Below the pieces are notes generated by a model. It was not told where the DNA came from and ran no database searches. It saw only the letters and a program-made list of their open reading frames with translations. From the NCBI GenBank assembly GCA_014773175.1, contig VXCM01000751.1, positions 62,001-126,000 on the forward strand: a stretch of 64,000 bases of DNA, in the 5' to 3' direction. The translations under genes and the position numbers were made by a program. Positions 62,888 to 64,000 of this stretch are shown piece by piece; position 1 is the first letter of the stretch, and every line of letters starts with the position of its first letter. This DNA comes from Lucifuga dentata. Taxonomy: Eukaryota; Chordata; Actinopteri; Ophidiiformes; Bythitidae.

Positions 62888-63291
62888 GACTCTTATTCTT
62901 CTTCTTCCCTAAAGCATGAGACAATCAGTTGTATATTTTATGAGTATACTGTATCCAGTTGAAATATACCCTTTCAGTAACAATCTAAAGCAAAAATTCA
63001 ATTTTAATAAACTAATTATTTGCTTTAAGCCTCTACCTGGCATTATGTGCAACCATTTCAAACCATCATTTTGTCTGCAAACACCACAAACAGAGCAAGA
63101 TATATCTTGCACACACTGGTGATTTTAGACATTTTTCAAAACACCATAAAATTCTTGAAAAAAAACTGCATGTCAGTTCCATTTTAAATATAATACTCTC
63201 AAACATACTAAATTAAAATGCTTTTATTGTACAAATAAGTGATCTAAATTTTGTGGATCTTCTGCAAAATAGTTATGCCAGAAGCACTTAC

Positions 63292-63430
63292 CGCAAGAAT
63301 CTGACACTTTTGTCCTCAGACTTCAGGAGCGGCTTCATAATGACTTGTCATCAACCGCTGCTGAACGCTTCACACAAGGGGCAGTTCCTTTGCTGCAACC
63401 ATGACCAATCGCTTCCTGTGTGGGTTTTAC
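63292..63430 (-). promoter_or_regulatory. rab44: Probable 5' non-coding exon of the rab44-like gene with an upstream ORF
   Basis: A donor (TTGCG|GTAAGT) ends an exon at 63292, and an acceptor precedes 62908, 21 nt before the main ATG. An ATG at 63338 opens a 20-codon frame across this splice that stops 5 nt before the main ATG. The 5' edge of the exon is not defined. The exon assignment is inference. Confidence 0.45.
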
Positions 63431-63513
63431 ACTTGAAAATCAGCCAAACAGCAACATATTTCCTGCTCTGAAATAGCTTTAAGAATTTACCTAACTCAGT
63501 TTTGTACAGCTCT

Positions 63514-63768
63514 AGTTTTATGACTGTTGTTTTACATGTTTGAGTCCAATAAATACTACCAGCATATATGTTACTGCCAACTATTTTCCAAAACATAAAA
63601 TCATATTTTAATTTTTTGTTACTTTGCCATATCCCAAATTTTTCAAAATCTAATGTTCAAGTGATAAACCTATCCTAAAATTCAACGTTTCACCTGCTAA
63701 TACATGCACAGTTGTTCAAAATGGTCATTTTAATTTCTCTTCAGACAACATTCCCTGGCAGAGACATA
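63514..63768. mobile_element. TTAA-family element, copy 3, truncated by a Tc1-like insertion
   Basis: Aligns from its first base with copy 1 (for example CATGTTTGAGTC, TTACTG.CAA, TATTTTCCAAA, CACCTGCTAATA, GAGACATA) and in the same orientation. The match ends at GAGACATA, where copy 1 continues ACATTC, because a Tc1-like end begins here. Its left 20 bp and TTAA site have decayed. Confidence 0.75.
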
Positions 63769-64000
63769 CAGTGCCTCCAGAAATTTTCAGATCCCTTCAC
63801 TTTTTGCACATTTTATTGTGTTGTAGATTTAATTTTTAAATGGATGAAATTGCCATTTTTGTCCATTAATCTACACTCAATAACCCATAATGACAAAGTG
63901 AAAACATCTTTGCAAATTTATTAAAAATCAAAAACTTAAACCTTTCATTTACATAAGTATTCAAGACGGCCCTTAGTTCAGTACTTTGTAGAAGCCCCTT
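63769..64000. mobile_element. Left end of a second Tc1-like element, running off the window
   Basis: Begins CAGTGCCTCCAGAAATTTTC after a TA and continues with the familiar fish Tc1 inverted-repeat text (CCATAATGACAAAGTGAAAA, TTTGCAAATTTATTAAAAAT, TACATAAGTATTCA, TACTTTGTAGAAGC). It differs in end sequence from the element at 16317-17891, so it is another Tc1 subfamily. The transposase would lie beyond 64000. Confidence 0.8.

Noticed and set aside
58552..62889. Many plus-strand open frames opposite the giant rab44-like exon
   Set aside because: They are antisense shadows of a long, stop-free coding exon; none has splice context or recognisable similarity.

Overview
The window is genomic DNA of a vertebrate, almost certainly a teleost fish. 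Its protein-coding genes are split into short exons with GT-AG introns, and every recognisable gene has a clear human counterpart. Several repeats are of kinds typical of fish genomes: IR/DR-type Tc1 elements, an L2-type LINE tail, and a family of TTAA-flanked non-autonomous elements. Species cannot be fixed from the sequence alone. For the seven complete genes I read the exons by eye from splice signals and checked that the codon phases close across the exon chain. The exon coordinates below come from that reading.

Layout, left to right. (1) 1-2988, plus: the 3' half of eif4enif1 (4E-T). (2) 4856-14129, plus: complete patz1 (BTB, AT-hook and C2H2 zinc fingers), including a candidate in-frame cassette exon and a GC-AG intron. 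(3) 14130-21404: a long 3' UTR/intergenic stretch carrying a near full-length but dead Tc1 element, an L2 tail, tRNA-SINE-like remnants and a perfect hairpin. (4) 21405-28633 and 30016-36252, both minus: two tandem paralogues of slc2a11 (GLUT11 sugar transporter family). Ten consecutive internal exons have identical lengths in the two genes. (5) 38694-43098, plus: tgfa (pro-TGF-alpha), a membrane-anchored EGF-receptor ligand. Its last coding exon supplies only two Val codons, the final one completed across the splice junction, and the stop. (6) 47482-48861, minus: hdhd3, divergent from (7) 50395-52811, plus: trub2, with CTCF-, ETS- and NRF1-like sites just upstream of trub2. (8) 54867-62887, minus: a very large rab44-like gene whose first coding exon encodes about 1,461 residues of disordered sequence with five copies of a basic motif, joined to a C-terminal Rab GTPase ending in Gly-Cys-Cys.

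The genes do not form one pathway. They cover mRNA repression (eif4enif1), transcription (patz1), hexose transport (the slc2a11 pair), growth-factor signalling (tgfa), a HAD-fold protein (hdhd3), mitochondrial RNA pseudouridylation (trub2) and membrane traffic (rab44). The most notable observations are the slc2a11 pair, the architecture of the rab44-like gene, the patz1 cassette exon, and a mobile family present in three copies, one interrupted by a Tc1-like element at the window edge and one ending 10 bp from a rab44 splice donor. The assembly carries artefacts: three 63-67 bp direct repeats separated by a single N (one breaks eif4enif1 in frame) and single Ns inside poly-T runs.
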